From positions 1 through 13,428 of the forward strand of contig CANIZU010000034.1 in assembly GCA_947472115.1 (NCBI GenBank): a stretch of 13,428 nt of DNA, in the 5' to 3' direction. This stretch comes from Flavobacteriales bacterium (GTDB taxonomy: Bacteria; Bacteroidota; Bacteroidia; NS11-12g; UBA955). The position numbers and the translations under genes are program-made. Shown here piece by piece: positions 1 to 7,043 of this stretch; position 1 is the first letter of the stretch; every line of letters starts with the position of its first letter. Under the pieces are notes generated by a model that was not told the origin of the DNA, did not search any database, and saw nothing but the letters and a program-made list of their open reading frames with translations.

Positions 1-653
1 ACTTTGTCAACAGATTGACAACGAACGAAATACAAACCGGCTGTCAACTCAGAGACATCCATACGGCCATCAATCGGCGCAGAATTCTTTACAACGGCAC
101 CTTTCGCATCAACAACATCAAAAGTAGCATTGCCCAAAGCAGACACATTCAACACATCAACAACAGGATTGGGATACACTTGCACCGCTTCAGCAATCCA
201 AGACTTTGTTTGGGCACCCCAACGCACGTTGATGTTCCATGTCACCGTATCTATATCGGTTGGATTCTCATAATCAAACACCAAATACTGCACTTTGGCT
301 ATTCCGGCCTTGCCATTTGGAAACACAGTGATCTTCAAAGACGCTTCCATATTGGTGGACACCGCCGCCATCGTATCTTGTATTTTAAAGGTTGCATAGC
401 AATTTTTATTATCGCAGAAAGACACATCCCAAAACATAGGATAATCAACCAGCAAACTCTTATATCCAAAAACCATATTGGTCTTTTTCAAATTCTTAAA
501 GTGAATGTAACAATCCATTGGATCATTGGCGGTTGGATAAAAATCATGAACCTTTTGCTTGTCCTGAATCTCAAAGCCCTGAGCCGCAGCAAAATTCATT
601 GAGCCAAACGCGATGGCCAACATAAATACCAATTTCAAACCGATTTTTTTCAT
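1..653 (-). CDS. T9SS type A sorting-domain secreted protein (3' end cut by window edge)
   Basis: Translating the minus strand from the ATG at 653-651 gives an open frame of 217 codons that runs off the left edge. Residues 1-24 form a signal peptide (MKK start, hydrophobic core, cleavage after FAAA before Q25). Residues about 26-148 are a beta-rich body with a close cysteine pair (C80, C85) that I do not recognise as a named domain. From about residue 151 there is a T9SS type A sorting domain: VYPNP at 159-163, then the conserved pattern ending SELTAGLYFVRCQS at 201-214. Only some ten residues seem to be missing. Such proteins are exported by Sec, then carried across the outer membrane by the type IX system, losing the C-terminal domain. 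A -7 box lies just upstream. The specific function is unknown. It lies downstream of the nucleotidase gene on the same strand, after a 124-nt gap, so it is probably transcribed separately. Confidence 0.88.
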   Translation of the reverse strand, partial: MKKIGLKLVFMLAIAFGSMNFAAAQGFEIQDKQKVHDFYPTANDPMDCYIHFKNLKKTNMVFGYKSLLVDYPMFWDVSFCDNKNCYATFKIQDTMAAVSTNMEASLKITVFPNGKAGIAKVQYLVFDYENPTDIDTVTWNINVRWGAQTKSWIAEAVQVYPNPVVDVLNVSALGNATFDVVDAKGAVVKNSAPIDGRMDVSELTAGLYFVRCQSVDK

Positions 654-659
654 TAAATA

Positions 660-667
660 CAAAAATA
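660..667 (-). promoter_or_regulatory. Candidate -7 promoter box TATTTTTG for the T9SS cargo gene
   Basis: On the minus strand the octamer TATTTTTG matches the Bacteroidota -7 consensus TAnnTTTG exactly. It ends six bases before the ATG, so the transcript would have almost no leader. I see no TTG at the usual 17-23 bp distance upstream, which lowers confidence. An AT-rich octamer of this kind can arise by chance. Confidence 0.5.
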
Positions 668-777
668 CGAAATTTCGCGGACATCACATTCATGGCAATT
701 CCTAGAACGTTGCGAAGGGTTTGACCAATGCCGAGGCTACCAATTCGATTTTAACGAATCTCCGACAATAAACAGTT

Positions 778-1497
778 TTACAAACGTGTAAAATCCATCA
801 AATCATCGACTACGCCGCCAAAATAGGCATCATCCAAAGGCAACTCGCGACGATCCTGACCTCTTCGATACCAATACGATACGATGCCTGACCCCATTCC
901 ACCTTCCACGTCCGTGTGCCAAGTATCACCCAAATACACCGCTTCCTCCGCTCCAACACCCGCTTTTTCCAGCGCCAAAGCAAAAAAACGCGAATCTGGC
1001 TTTGCCATACCCACCGATTCCGATGTCATCATAAAGTCAACAAAATCGCCAATCCCCGACACCGCAATTTTGGTCTGCTGGGTATTCTCAAACCCATTGG
1101 TCAACAATGCGATGTGATACTTTTTCTTCAACTCTGCCAAACATTCCAAAGCCCCTGGCATCATCCGCGTCATGATCGGACAAATCTCCAGATACTCTTG
1201 CCAAACATTGTCAGGTTGTAGGGCCGGAGCGACCCCCATCGCATTAAAAGTATCGGAAAATCTCGCCGTTCGAAGCACCTCTTTTGTCACTTCGCCCTTT
1301 TCGTAACGCAGCCAATAGGCGGCATTCACATCTTTGTACAACGACAAAAATTGATCCACATGAAAATCGCTATGCAAATGCAATTCATGTCGATGATATA
1401 GTTCTTTGATCGCCTCTTCAGCATTCGCATCAAAATCCCAAAGCGTATTGTCGAGGTCTAAAAAAACCCATTTTACCGCTTCGGAAAACGCCTTCAT
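778..1497 (-). CDS. yjjG: YjjG family noncanonical pyrimidine nucleotidase (HAD superfamily)
   Basis: A 239-residue HAD hydrolase with all four motifs: DLDNT with nucleophile D14 and acid D16, motif II T133-N134-G135, motif III lysine K166 in AKPD, and motif IV GDTWHTD at 190-196. The helical cap (about 20-110) carries YWLRYEKGEVTKEVLRTARF, close to the YjjG pattern, and TNGFENTQQ and SVGMAKPD also follow E. coli YjjG. YjjG removes the 5'-phosphate from pyrimidine nucleotides, including noncanonical ones, and is thought to clean the nucleotide pool; it is cytoplasmic. Length is normal for the family. Its ATG overlaps the adk stop codon as ATGA, so the two are probably translationally coupled. 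Substrate choice within the HAD family is inferred from similarity, and a phosphoglycolate-phosphatase-like role is the main alternative. Confidence 0.87.
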   Translation of the reverse strand: MKAFSEAVKWVFLDLDNTLWDFDANAEEAIKELYHRHELHLHSDFHVDQFLSLYKDVNAAYWLRYEKGEVTKEVLRTARFSDTFNAMGVAPALQPDNVWQEYLEICPIMTRMMPGALECLAELKKKYHIALLTNGFENTQQTKIAVSGIGDFVDFMMTSESVGMAKPDSRFFALALEKAGVGAEEAVYLGDTWHTDVEGGMGSGIVSYWYRRGQDRRELPLDDAYFGGVVDDLMDFTRL

Positions 1498-2072
1498 CCC
1501 AAAACTTTATCGATTTCAGCGCAAAGTGAATCATAGATTGCACCCACTTCGCCGATCCCTTGAACCCCTTGATATTTGCCTTGTGATTGATAAAAACCTT
1601 GTAAGGGAAGGGTCTTGTTTTGATATTCTTGGAAACGATTTCTGATGGTAGACTCGTCTTGATCGTCTGCTCTACCGCTACTTTGTCCGCGAAGCAACAA
1701 ACGCTTAACCAACTCATCTTCATTCACTTCCAATCCCAATACGATACTGATTTGGGTATTAAAATCAGCCAACATCGCATCCAAAGCTTCGGCTTGCGGC
1801 GTTGTTCTGGGGAAACCATCAAAAATAAATCCTTTGGCCTCTGTATGTGCAAGCATGAAGTTCTTTACCATTCCAATCACAACGGCATCGGGCACCAATT
1901 CGCCTTTGGCGATGTATTCGTTGGCTTGATTGCCGAGGTCGGTTCCGGCTGCGCGCTCCGCGCGCAGCAAATCCCCGGTGGAAATATGCTGTAAGGAATA
2001 TTGTTGCAATAAACGCTCACTTTGCGTCCCTTTCCCCGCCCCTGGAGGGCCAAAAATGATCAGATTTAACAT
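1494..2072 (-). CDS. adk: Adenylate kinase
   Basis: Adenylate kinase (ATP + AMP = 2 ADP), cytoplasmic. The N-terminus MLNLIIFGPPGAGKGTQ holds the P-loop GPPGAGKGT. It is followed by HISTGDLLRAE (AMP-binding), GFIFDGFPRTTPQAEAL (the FPRT segment), and a LID region with RLLLRGQSSGRADDQDESTIRNRFQEYQNKT. The LID is short and lacks zinc-binding cysteines, as in short-form adenylate kinases. I chose the ATG at 2072 (192 residues): the frame extends nine codons upstream to 2099, but that part is outside the conserved domain and would cover the adk promoter. The stop overlaps the yjjG start (ATGA). A GC-rich perfect palindrome lies inside the gene at 1948-1968. Upstream, the divergent cytidylyltransferase gene starts 71 bp away. 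Confidence 0.96.
   Translation of the reverse strand: MLNLIIFGPPGAGKGTQSERLLQQYSLQHISTGDLLRAERAAGTDLGNQANEYIAKGELVPDAVVIGMVKNFMLAHTEAKGFIFDGFPRTTPQAEALDAMLADFNTQISIVLGLEVNEDELVKRLLLRGQSSGRADDQDESTIRNRFQEYQNKTLPLQGFYQSQGKYQGVQGIGEVGAIYDSLCAEIDKVLG
1948..1968. repeat. GC-rich perfect palindrome inside adk
   Basis: Arms of nine bases (GCTGCGCGC and GCGCGCAGC) surround a three-base loop TCC. It falls in the conserved LRAERAAG segment of adk, where synonymous codons would have avoided it, and it is much richer in G+C than the surrounding sequence. It may be a coincidence of codon choice or a repeated genomic motif. Confidence 0.6.
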
Positions 2073-2085
2073 AATTAATGGGTAG

Positions 2086-2093
2086 CAAAGAAA
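2086..2093 (-). promoter_or_regulatory. Candidate adk promoter -7 box (TTTCTTTG)
   Basis: The minus-strand octamer TTTCTTTG differs from TAnnTTTG at one position. A TTG (plus-strand CAA at 2114-2116) lies 20 bp upstream, the right spacing for a Bacteroidota -33 element. The box ends 13 bases before the adk ATG at 2072, and it supports that start over the longer frame beginning at 2099. Confidence 0.5.
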
Positions 2094-2129
2094 CGACATC
2101 CTACGAACTACAGCAACCTTTATTTTCTT

Positions 2130-2137
2130 TACCTTTG
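2130..2137 (+). promoter_or_regulatory. Candidate -7 box TACCTTTG for the nonulosonate cassette
   Basis: TACCTTTG is an exact match to TAnnTTTG and ends six bases before the ATG at 2144. No clear TTG lies 17-23 bp upstream. The same octamer stands five bases before the flippase ATG on the other side of the cassette. The position supports starting the cytidylyltransferase at 2144. Confidence 0.55.
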
Positions 2138-2143
2138 AAAATT

Positions 2144-2884
2144 ATGTATGCTTTCATCCAAGCCCGGATGGGTTCTTCGCGATTGCCTGGCAAAATGACC
2201 ATGCAACTTCCAGATGGAAAAACCTTGCTTGAAGCTGTAATTAGCCGACTTTCCGCACACAACGTAACACCAGTACTTCTCACCACTGAACAACCAGCCG
2301 ATAATGCCTTGGTTGAATTGGCCAAAGAATTCGGAATAGCCACATTTCGGGGTGATGAAACCCACGTACTCAAAAGATTCACCCAAGCTGGCGCAGCTTT
2401 TCATGTTTCACCCAGTGATTTCGTCTTACGCATTTGCGCCGACAACCCTTACATCAGTCATTATATTATTGATCAAACATTGCAAGCATGCTCAACATTT
2501 CCTGAGAAAGACTACATATCCTTCGGGCATGCTGGAAAACCTGGCATCAAACACCATACCGGCATTTTTGTGGAAGCCGTAAAGATGGGTGCTATGCAGT
2601 CGTTATTGCCGCTAAATAACCTCTGGTACAATGAACATGTGACCATCGGGCTATATGAAAATCCAGACCTATACGCCATTCAAATCATTGAAATACCAGT
2701 AGAATGGCATCCTGATTTTGAAAAAATACGACTCACCATAGACGATATGGATGATTGGAATTTTTGCCTTAATACATACGCATCTTTGGCCGAACTTGAC
2801 TTTCCAGAACAGCGAAAACTACTGCTAAGTGAAAAAAGTTCGGTAACTTTGATGGAAAATCAAATCACCAAATACCAGAAATAA
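2144..2884 (+). CDS. spsF: SpsF-type cytidylyltransferase (CMP-nonulosonate synthetase-like)
   Basis: A 246-residue nucleotidyltransferase of the SpsF/COG1861 type (GT-A-like fold). Visible motifs are IQARMGSSRLPGK at 5-17 (nucleotide-binding loop), FRGDETHVLKRF at 68-79, RICADNPYI at 96-104 with the metal-binding-type Asp, EHVT at 164-167 and RLTIDDMDD at 196-204. Relatives transfer CMP from CTP to acidic sugars or polysaccharide precursors. With a NeuB-type synthase starting three bases after its stop and a KdsC-like phosphatase after that, the likely substrate is a nonulosonic acid, giving CMP-Kdn or a CMP-sialic-acid-like sugar. The frame is open back to 2078, but the ATG at 2144 fits the family N-terminus and sits just after a -7 box, so I use it. 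The family is clear; the sugar is inferred from context. Confidence 0.82.
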   Translation: MYAFIQARMGSSRLPGKMTMQLPDGKTLLEAVISRLSAHNVTPVLLTTEQPADNALVELAKEFGIATFRGDETHVLKRFTQAGAAFHVSPSDFVLRICADNPYISHYIIDQTLQACSTFPEKDYISFGHAGKPGIKHHTGIFVEAVKMGAMQSLLPLNNLWYNEHVTIGLYENPDLYAIQIIEIPVEWHPDFEKIRLTIDDMDDWNFCLNTYASLAELDFPEQRKLLLSEKSSVTLMENQITKYQK

Positions 2885-2887
2885 CGC

Positions 2888-3937
2888 ATGTCGAAGCACC
2901 AGCACACCTACATCATCGGAGAAATCGGACAAAATCACAATGGATCCGTTGACATCGCCAAGCTCATTATTGATGCCGCAGCAAGACCAATTAGAGACGA
3001 ATTATTCGATATGGATTTGCCTCGGATGGACGCGGTTAAGCTCACAAAGCGTGACTTGGCTAGGGAACTATCTGCTTCGCAAATGTCGCGCGCTTATAAT
3101 TCACCCCATTCTTTTGGCAAAACATATGGCGAACATAGGGCCAAGTTGGAATTGAACGATGAGCAACACTTTGAACTATTTCAATATTCAAAATCACACG
3201 GATTGGATTTTGTAGAAACATTGTGTGCCTCAAGCTGTCTGAGTATGACCAAATATTTTTTGCCGGATCGCCTCAAAGTTGCTAGTCGAGACCTTACTAA
3301 TTTGCCCTTACTTAGCGCTTTAGCAGAAACACAAATCCCAATAATAATTTCAACAGGTATGGGCGGTTACAAGGAAATCGACGATGCTTTGGCCGTTATA
3401 ACCAGGTACCATGATGATATTTCAATCCTTCATTGCGTTTCGGAATACCCTACCCGTCCTGAGAATACTAACTTATTATCAATCAGTGCATTGCAAAAAA
3501 AATACCCCGAATATGCTGTTGGATATTCAGACCATACCGTGGGAATAAGTGCCCCAGTATCTTCAGTGGCCATGGGAGCTAAAATAATTGAAAAACACAT
3601 CACCCTTGATCGGCGAATGAAAGGCACCGACCAAGCGGGATCGCTGGGTGTTGAAGGTATTCAGCGCATGGTTCGCGACATTCGCTTGATTGAGCGATCG
3701 ATGGGTGTCGAGGATGTATTTATTGCAGATTCCACAGTTTCTGCTAAACACAAACTCGAGCGTTCCATCGCTACAATCCGAGAAATCAAAGCGGGAGAAA
3801 CAATACAAATATCCGATTTACATTTGCTTTCGCCAGGTGATGGCTTCAAATGGCACGAATTGGAAAATGTAATTGGCAAAAAGGCCTTGGCTACAATCCC
3901 TGCCGATGAAATTATTTATCCTCAACACATCTCTTAA
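2888..3937 (+). CDS. neuB: NeuB-type nonulosonic acid synthase with SAF domain
   Basis: A 349-residue NeuB family synthase, which condenses PEP with a hexose or its 6-phosphate to make a nine-carbon acid. The TIM barrel begins GEIGQNHNGS (11-20), with K130 in LKVAS, STGM at 155-158, HCVSEYPT at 182-189, and the metal ligands H216 (GYSDHT) and H237 (IEKHITLD). A SAF/antifreeze-like domain follows (about 288-349) with R292 in LERSIAT, the position of the substrate-binding arginine supplied by the partner subunit in known dimers. Near residue 51 the usual VKFQ is replaced by VKLTKRDLARE, preceded by an extra charged stretch (about 33-47). This marks a distinct NeuB subgroup and could indicate a different acceptor, such as mannose-6-phosphate or ManNAc-6-phosphate. 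It is cotranscribed with spsF and the phosphatase gene. Confidence 0.88.
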   Translation: MSKHQHTYIIGEIGQNHNGSVDIAKLIIDAAARPIRDELFDMDLPRMDAVKLTKRDLARELSASQMSRAYNSPHSFGKTYGEHRAKLELNDEQHFELFQYSKSHGLDFVETLCASSCLSMTKYFLPDRLKVASRDLTNLPLLSALAETQIPIIISTGMGGYKEIDDALAVITRYHDDISILHCVSEYPTRPENTNLLSISALQKKYPEYAVGYSDHTVGISAPVSSVAMGAKIIEKHITLDRRMKGTDQAGSLGVEGIQRMVRDIRLIERSMGVEDVFIADSTVSAKHKLERSIATIREIKAGETIQISDLHLLSPGDGFKWHELENVIGKKALATIPADEIIYPQHIS

Positions 3938-3946
3938 TTCGCTGTA

Positions 3947-4462
3947 ATGATCGAACAACTGCTTCCAAAATTGGTTATCACCGACATCGATGGTGTATGG
4001 ACCGATGCGGGGATGTATTACGACCAGACGGGCAACGAGTGGAAGAAATTTAGTACCAGCGACAGTGCCGGAGTCCTCTTTTGCAAACACCTCACCATCC
4101 CAATCTGTATTATAACCGGAGAGGACACGAACATCGTGCAGCGTAGGGCAGAGAAGCTGGGAATCGAATACATCTTCCAAGGGATTCAGGATAAATTATC
4201 AGTTGCGACATCAATATGCAATCAATTGGGCATTTCGCTATCTGAAGTTGCATACATAGGCGATGACTTAGGCGATGTGGCACTATTGAAAGCCGTAGGA
4301 TTTTCTGCAGCCCCAGCCAATGCACCTGAATATATCAGCAAACTTGTGCATTTCACAACCAAAAAATCCGGTGGAGACGGGGCATTCCGCGAATTCGTGG
4401 AAGAAATCCTTCAACGCGGCGGAGTTTTCTCTTCCGTCCTAGCCCACTATCAAATCGGATAA
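3947..4462 (+). CDS. KdsC-like HAD phosphatase, probably acting on a nonulosonate 9-phosphate
   Basis: A 171-residue capless HAD phosphatase of the KdsC type, about the usual length. Motif I is DIDGVWTD with D13 and D15, motif II is ITGED (T57, G58), motif III is K83 in GIQDK, and motif IV is GDDLGD at 105-110. The KdsC-like tail GGDGAFREFVEEIL is at 142-155. KdsC removes phosphate from Kdo-8-phosphate; close relatives in sialic-acid-type clusters act on Kdn-9-phosphate or Neu5Ac-9-phosphate. Placed nine bases after the NeuB-type gene, it probably dephosphorylates that enzyme's product before CMP activation. Its stop overlaps the next start as TAATG, suggesting coupled translation. A generic Kdo-8-P phosphatase role is possible, but no kdsA or kdsB is nearby. 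Confidence 0.85.
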   Translation: MIEQLLPKLVITDIDGVWTDAGMYYDQTGNEWKKFSTSDSAGVLFCKHLTIPICIITGEDTNIVQRRAEKLGIEYIFQGIQDKLSVATSICNQLGISLSEVAYIGDDLGDVALLKAVGFSAAPANAPEYISKLVHFTTKKSGGDGAFREFVEEILQRGGVFSSVLAHYQIG

Positions 4463-5397
4463 TGCTACAAAACATATTTCTATCCGCGCTTTCCTTGGGA
4501 AAGGTTTTACTTAAAAGCAAGTTTAGCCTACCCAAATTTAAAGCAACCGAGAAATCGGTTGTAGTCATTGCAAATGGGCCATCTGCGAGGTCATTCATCG
4601 ATAGATGCCAAGCTATCGGCATAGAAAAGTTGAAAGAAAAAGGCTTGGAGTTTTTTGCCGTAAATAAGTTCAGTTGTCAGCCAGAGTTCTTTACTCTCAA
4701 ACCCAAATACTATCTGATGTTAGATTTGTATTTTTTTGCATTCTCTAAGGACGTTTTTATTGACCCTTCCCTCCATCCAATCGCTGAATATAAACCTGAT
4801 TTTGCGAAAACGCAGCGCATGATAAATGAAACTTGGGAGGCGCTACAAAAAGTGGATTGGCCCATGGTGTTTTTCGTACCCCAATTGTACAGCAATAGTT
4901 ACATCATCAAAAACTTGAATAACCCCAATATCCAGTTCGTTACCTTTAACTACACCGTAATTAAGGGGACTGAGACTTTTCGGAACCAAATGTACCTCTG
5001 GCGTTTGGGTAGTCCTCAATGTGAAAATGTGGTAAATTCATGCGTTTTCAATGCAATGCAAGTTGGCTTGGAATATATATATATCACAGGGATGGACCAT
5101 GACTTCCACATCAATATATCGGTGGATAAAGACAATACTATCATTCGCACTGAATCTCACTTCTATGCGGACGAAAACAAACAACACCCTCTGCTAAAAC
5201 AGGAAAATGATGGCACCACGGGCAAGATTCGCTTGCATGAATTGTTTCAGAGTTTAGTAAAGGTACATAGAGGCTATGACGAAACTGCGCGATATGCCAA
5301 GTATAAGAATAAAAATATCACCAATCTAACCGAAGGTGGCTACGTAGATGCGTTCGACCGCCTATCGCTGAACGATTTCTTTTCTCGTTTCGCTTAA
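4462..5397 (+). CDS. Putative glycosyltransferase, GT42 sialyltransferase/DUF115-like
   Basis: A 311-residue protein whose layout resembles GT42 sialyltransferases (Campylobacter Cst) and DUF115/Maf proteins. VVVIANGPSA at 33-42 looks like the N-terminal CMP-binding GNGPS loop. FFAVNKF at 64-70 and PKYYLMLD at 81-88 follow, then VNSCVFNAMQVGLEYIYITGMDHDF at 191-215, which matches the pattern of a helix followed by ALGYKEIYLSGIDFY in Cst. The C-terminus (NITNLTEGGYVDAF, 285-298) is also like that of these families. No signal peptide is seen, so it is probably cytoplasmic. Its TAATG overlap with the phosphatase gene makes it the last gene of the cassette, a natural place for the transferase using the CMP-sugar. 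I recognise the fold pattern rather than a close family match, so donor and acceptor are unknown. Confidence 0.6.
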   Translation: MLQNIFLSALSLGKVLLKSKFSLPKFKATEKSVVVIANGPSARSFIDRCQAIGIEKLKEKGLEFFAVNKFSCQPEFFTLKPKYYLMLDLYFFAFSKDVFIDPSLHPIAEYKPDFAKTQRMINETWEALQKVDWPMVFFVPQLYSNSYIIKNLNNPNIQFVTFNYTVIKGTETFRNQMYLWRLGSPQCENVVNSCVFNAMQVGLEYIYITGMDHDFHINISVDKDNTIIRTESHFYADENKQHPLLKQENDGTTGKIRLHELFQSLVKVHRGYDETARYAKYKNKNITNLTEGGYVDAFDRLSLNDFFSRFA

Positions 5398-5413
5398 AAG
5401 ATATTTCCTATAA

Positions 5414-6919
5414 TTAATCTTTGAGTCGAATCCCCAGAGGTGCTAACATTTTCTTGGCCATACTATAGACATCTTCACTCAATCGGAAATACAGAATTAC
5501 ACCCAAGGCGGCTCCCACAAGCAGAATCGACTTAAGAACTGACATCCAAAACAAATTGGCTACATCCACCGTCCAGAGGTAATTAACTACGAAAGCCAAC
5601 GAAAACAGAACAATGCTATAAATGACATGTGCAGTAATCGGTTGCATTTTGTAAACCATCCAGATCAAAATTGCCATCACAATTCCGCTCGCCAACCAAA
5701 CACATCCAGTGGCAATTGCGGCGCCGTCAATCCCCATGATGGGTATCAGCCATTGGTTCATCAAAACACCTACGACGATGGAGCAAAAGTTAAGAATCAA
5801 CGACAAATAATATCGTTTTGAAAAGATCAGCATCGCGGCTGAATTCCCTTGAAGTAAAACGCAGAGTTTCCCGACGCCCAAATAGAACACAGCCCATTTT
5901 CCTGCGACATATAAATGGCCATTTGGCATCCAATAAAACAACAAATCGATATTGATCCAAACCAACAGCAAAGCCAATGCACCCAATATAAATTGGTTAA
6001 GGCTGGTTTTTTGATAAAGACGTTCGATCTCCGCTTGATCCCCATTATGAATGGCCTCGGACAGCTTGGGATTGGCAATCTGCAAAATGCTTCTGGTAGG
6101 AATTTCTATCAAAACCGCAATATTCACTGCGATGGCATAAATACCTGTCTGCGCGCTGCCCTTCATCGAACTAACCATCAAAAAGTCCATTTTTTGTAAT
6201 ACGAGCATCGCAACATACGTGAGAAACAAATAACCTGTATATCGATAAAACTCTGGCTTCAAACCATCCTGTCCATTAATAAAGGTCATATCGGGCTTAA
6301 AAGAAAGCTTTGTATTCTTAATAACAAACCAAAAATTCAATACCATCACCACTGCATAAACGGCGGCAATGCTATGCATGGTCTGTCCAAAATCCACTTT
6401 GCCTATATAATAGAGCCATCCCAACAATCCCAAAAGGATGCGTACTACATTTTCCCTTAGGAATGAGGCAAATACAATTTTCCCCAGTGATGCCGAAAAA
6501 ATCTCAAATACGGTATTGAATACAAAGAAGAAAACAAAAGGTATCAACCAATGGTAATAGGGCAAAAAATCACTGGCTTTCTTTCCCAAATAAGCAACCA
6601 CCCAGGATTGTCCGGTTAGCAATAGTAAAGCAACGAATAAAAAACCAATGGCAGGAATCAACAATAACCAAAACCCGACACCATTATGGCCATTTTCATT
6701 TTTAAACCGCGGAAAAAACTTCCAAATCGAATATCCCGTACCCAACTGAGCCACACCAGCCAACAAAGCACCCATCTCAATAAACAGACGAAAAACCCCA
6801 TTTTCACTCGTGGTAAACACCAAAGGAAATAGATAAAACGTCGTAAATAACCCCACCAGACTTCCGCTGTAATTCACAATGGATGCCCAAAAGCTATTTT
6901 TGGCAATAATACCCGACAT
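5414..6919 (-). CDS. Wzx/MOP-type polysaccharide flippase
   Basis: A 501-residue inner-membrane protein made almost entirely of hydrophobic helices, about twelve to fourteen, with the N-terminal pattern NSFWASIVNYSGSLVGLFTTFYLFPLVF typical of polysaccharide biosynthesis (MOP/MVF) flippases. These move undecaprenyl-linked glycans across the inner membrane. The frame opens at 6940, but a -7 box (TACCTTTG) lies inside that extension, so I place the start at the ATG 6919-6917. It converges on the nonulosonate cassette with a 16-bp gap between stops and is therefore not in the same transcript. Export of a glycan containing the cassette's sugar is plausible but not shown. Membrane-protein families of this kind are hard to assign to a substrate. 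Confidence 0.83.
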   Translation of the reverse strand: MSGIIAKNSFWASIVNYSGSLVGLFTTFYLFPLVFTTSENGVFRLFIEMGALLAGVAQLGTGYSIWKFFPRFKNENGHNGVGFWLLLIPAIGFLFVALLLLTGQSWVVAYLGKKASDFLPYYHWLIPFVFFFVFNTVFEIFSASLGKIVFASFLRENVVRILLGLLGWLYYIGKVDFGQTMHSIAAVYAVVMVLNFWFVIKNTKLSFKPDMTFINGQDGLKPEFYRYTGYLFLTYVAMLVLQKMDFLMVSSMKGSAQTGIYAIAVNIAVLIEIPTRSILQIANPKLSEAIHNGDQAEIERLYQKTSLNQFILGALALLLVWINIDLLFYWMPNGHLYVAGKWAVFYLGVGKLCVLLQGNSAAMLIFSKRYYLSLILNFCSIVVGVLMNQWLIPIMGIDGAAIATGCVWLASGIVMAILIWMVYKMQPITAHVIYSIVLFSLAFVVNYLWTVDVANLFWMSVLKSILLVGAALGVILYFRLSEDVYSMAKKMLAPLGIRLKD

Positions 6920-6924
6920 AAAAG

Positions 6925-6932
6925 CAAAGGTA
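6925..6932 (-). promoter_or_regulatory. Candidate -7 box TACCTTTG for the flippase gene
   Basis: This exact TAnnTTTG match on the minus strand ends five bases before the ATG at 6919. It is the same octamer as at the start of the nonulosonate cassette. No TTG is found at the usual upstream spacing. It argues against the in-frame ATG at 6940. Confidence 0.5.
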
Positions 6933-7043
6933 ATACACACGTCAGTTGTTTGCGTTTTCGCGCAATTGTAGGTCGAAAAAAGTTGTTATTGTGTGTAAAA
7001 TGGTGTTAATTCGCTTTCCTAACAAAAATTGAAAAAAACGAAT

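Noticed and set aside
15..602. A 195-codon plus-strand open frame at the left end
   Set aside because: It lies antisense to the T9SS cargo gene, whose signal peptide and sorting domain are clear; the plus-strand product has no recognisable features.
743..759. Inverted repeat ATTCG/CGAAT after yjjG
   Set aside because: Only five base pairs and no adjacent T-run in either direction that would support a terminator.
2073..2099. A longer adk starting at 2099
   Set aside because: The nine extra residues are outside the conserved adenylate kinase N-terminus and would cover the likely adk promoter.
2078..2143. An earlier start for the cytidylyltransferase
   Set aside because: The extension runs through the promoter region and the family N-terminus begins at the ATG at 2144.
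5073..5084. Run of AT dinucleotides
   Set aside because: Short and inside the glycosyltransferase coding region, where it encodes conserved-looking strand residues; no sign of function.
5397..5422. Weak inverted repeat AAAGAT/ATCTTT between the convergent transferase and flippase genes
   Set aside because: Six AT-rich base pairs around a 14-base loop are too weak to call a terminator.
7006..7013. TTAATTCG as the promoter box of the Omp28-like lipoprotein gene
   Set aside because: It has two mismatches to TAnnTTTG, although a TTG lies about 20 bp upstream; not strong enough to list.
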